Below, piece by piece: positions 5,870 through 6,519 of a DNA stretch of 6,519 bases (position 1 is its first letter; each line of letters opens with the position of its first letter). The notes below the pieces were generated by a model. The model searched no databases. It was not told the origin of the DNA and worked only from the letters and a program-made list of their open reading frames with translations. A program made the translations under genes and the position numbers. Source of the stretch: Pseudomonadota bacterium (GTDB lineage: Bacteria; Pseudomonadota; Gammaproteobacteria; Steroidobacterales; Steroidobacteraceae); assembly GCA_023417315.1 (NCBI GenBank), contig JAEZFW010000004.1:1-6519 (forward strand). The letters are read 5' to 3'.

Positions 5870-6070
5870 CTAGCGATACCCAAGCAATCTCGCTGGCAGG
5901 AACAGAATCGCTTTGAGGAACGCGAGCACGGCGCCGACGGCGATTCCTAAGATCTGGAATGGAATCGAGAGCAGCCAGAGGATCGGCAACGCGAAGAGCA
6001 GCAGCAGCGCCACCGGCCACGCGACGACCATCAGCAAGCAAAACAGCACGACGAAGATCAAGAAGCGCAT
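5870..6070 (-). CDS. small hydrophobic membrane protein, function unknown
   Basis: The 66-residue product is almost wholly apolar: MRF then about 30 hydrophobic residues ending near LWLL (31-34), a Pro-containing turn (SIPFQ, 35-39), and a second hydrophobic stretch at 40-59 before the basic end ARLLGYR. Two transmembrane helices in the inner membrane are likely. GGAG on the minus strand (6078-6081) lies 7 nt before the ATG at 6070, which supports real translation. I do not recognise the family with certainty; similar short LPARLLG-ending proteins seem to occur in related bacteria, but that is memory, not a search. It is upstream of gluconokinase on the same strand with a 137-base gap, so co-transcription is possible. 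No function is assigned. Confidence 0.65.
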   Translation of the reverse strand: MRFLIFVVLFCLLMVVAWPVALLLLFALPILWLLSIPFQILGIAVGAVLAFLKAILFLPARLLGYR

Positions 6071-6077
6071 TCGGCGA

Positions 6078-6081
6078 CTCC
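6078..6081 (-). promoter_or_regulatory. ribosome binding site of the 66-residue protein
   Basis: The minus strand reads GGAG here, seven bases before the ATG at 6070. It is part of the case that this very short hydrophobic frame is a real gene. Confidence 0.5.
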
Positions 6082-6146
6082 GGTTTCAGCAGGTTCTGTG
6101 CTTGAGACACAAATGGCGGCCGATAGGTTGCAGCCGCTGAAGCGAG

Positions 6147-6422
6147 TGACGGAGTGACGAGGTGACGGAGTGACGAAGTCAGACCCTCACCCTAGCGCTC
6201 TCCCTAGGGGAGAGGGGATCTATCAGAGGAGAAGAGGATACGGCAAACGGAAAAGAGGATCTGACTGAGTGAGGGAGGACCCAAGGGGCGAGACATCCCA
6301 ACAGAGCAGTTGCTCGAGCGCCTCTCCTTTGGGAGAGGCCGCTAGCGAAGCGGCGGGTGAGGGTTCCGTATCACGCCACGCGTCACTCTCGTCTCTGACT
6401 TCGTCACTCCGTCACCTCGTCA
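6147..6422. repeat. 276-bp nested inverted repeat element
   Basis: The outer arms are a perfect 29-bp inverted match, 6155-6183 against 6394-6422. The left arm consists of TGAC units with an exact 8-base period (6147, 6155, 6163, 6171: TGACGGAG, TGACGAGG, TGACGGAG, TGACGAAG). Just inside, CCCTCACCC (6184-6192) matches GGGTGAGGG (6355-6363) as a 9-bp inverted pair. Each inner end carries its own hairpin: CTCTCCC-TAG-GGGAGAG (6198-6214) and CCTCTCC-TTTG-GGAGAGG (6321-6338). The central 100 or so bases (6218-6320) show no gene. It looks like one intergenic repeat family nested in another, or a non-autonomous palindromic element. It lies between the start of the 66-residue gene and the end of a minus-strand gene. 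Confidence 0.8.
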
Positions 6423-6438
6423 ATCCGGCACTGGGCAT

Positions 6439-6519
6439 TTACAGCGCGGCGCCAAGCCAGCGCTGGAGCCCTTTGGAATCCATCGCGCCGGACTGGCGCG
6501 CCGCGGAGGGGGGCCCGCG
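6439..6519 (-). CDS. probable C-terminal end of an unidentified protein (partial)
   Basis: On the minus strand a frame open from the window edge ends with TAA at 6439-6441, giving 26 residues that finish MDSKGLQRWLGAAL. Of the 26 codons, 23 end in G or C, as expected for a real gene in this DNA and better than the next open frame I compared. The stop lies 16 bases before the nested repeat, the usual place for a gene end here. The start is outside the window. The fragment is too short to name a family, and all three minus frames are open at this edge, so the call is tentative. Confidence 0.4.
   Translation of the reverse strand, partial: RGPPSAARQSGAMDSKGLQRWLGAAL

Noticed and set aside
5733..6110. 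N-terminal extension of gluconokinase by 126 residues
   Set aside because: The extension has no family resemblance, crosses the TGGCCA repeat cluster and the 66-residue gene in another frame, and the enzyme is already full length from 5732.
1..6519. A new multi-gene defence or biosynthetic system
   Set aside because: All complete genes but one small membrane protein belong to familiar single-function families, with large gaps and mixed strands and no toxin-antitoxin, nuclease, ATPase or biosynthetic cluster logic.

Overview
The window looks like ordinary chromosome from a GC-rich, Gram-negative proteobacterium. The protein families and the style of intergenic repeats (TGACGAG-type arrays; CCCTCACC / CTCTCCC-GGGAGAG / GGTGAGGG hairpins) suggest a gammaproteobacterium of the Xanthomonadales / Steroidobacter kind. 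That placement is inference from general familiarity, not from a search. I see no rRNA, tRNA, CRISPR array, transposase, phage gene or recognisable defence locus.

Layout, left to right. 1-240: no assignable gene; it holds degraded repeat and hairpin DNA downstream of the first gene. 241-1200 (-): secreted alpha/beta-hydrolase esterase of the enterochelin-esterase-like family. 1201-1407: divergent promoter region with a 23-bp interrupted palindrome. 1408-2355 (+): thioredoxin-reductase-like flavoprotein with a CPVC redox pair and a degenerate NADPH site. 2540-3670 (+): NAD(P)-binding extended SDR (epimerase/dehydratase type) with an unusual hydrophobic C-terminal tail. 3859-4473 (+): LysE/RhtB-type exporter, preceded by two adjacent perfect 10-bp palindromes. 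4607-5122 (+): MOSC-domain protein. 5241-5732 (-): gluconokinase, convergent with the MOSC gene. 5870-6070 (-): 66-residue hydrophobic membrane protein. 6147-6422: a large nested inverted repeat. 6439-6519 (-): probable C-terminal end of a gene that starts outside the window.

The genes do not form a clear pathway. The four plus-strand genes are separated by gaps of about 130-190 bases, so tight operon coupling is not evident. They look like housekeeping or accessory single genes: ester hydrolysis, redox, SDR oxidoreduction or epimerisation, small-molecule export, sulfur/molybdenum-type MOSC chemistry, and gluconate phosphorylation.

The most distinctive feature is in the spacers. Several carry short-unit tandem arrays, three of them arranged as mirrored (inverted) pairs: 9-nt ACAGGATGA-like units after the exporter, 7-nt TGACGAG-like units between the convergent MOSC and gluconokinase genes, and 8-nt TGACGGAG-like units bounding a 276-bp nested palindrome. 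A cluster of TGGCCA motifs lies upstream of gluconokinase. The repeats reach the stop codons of the MOSC and gluconokinase genes. I found no convincing novel multi-gene system; the repeat architecture is what deserves a second look.
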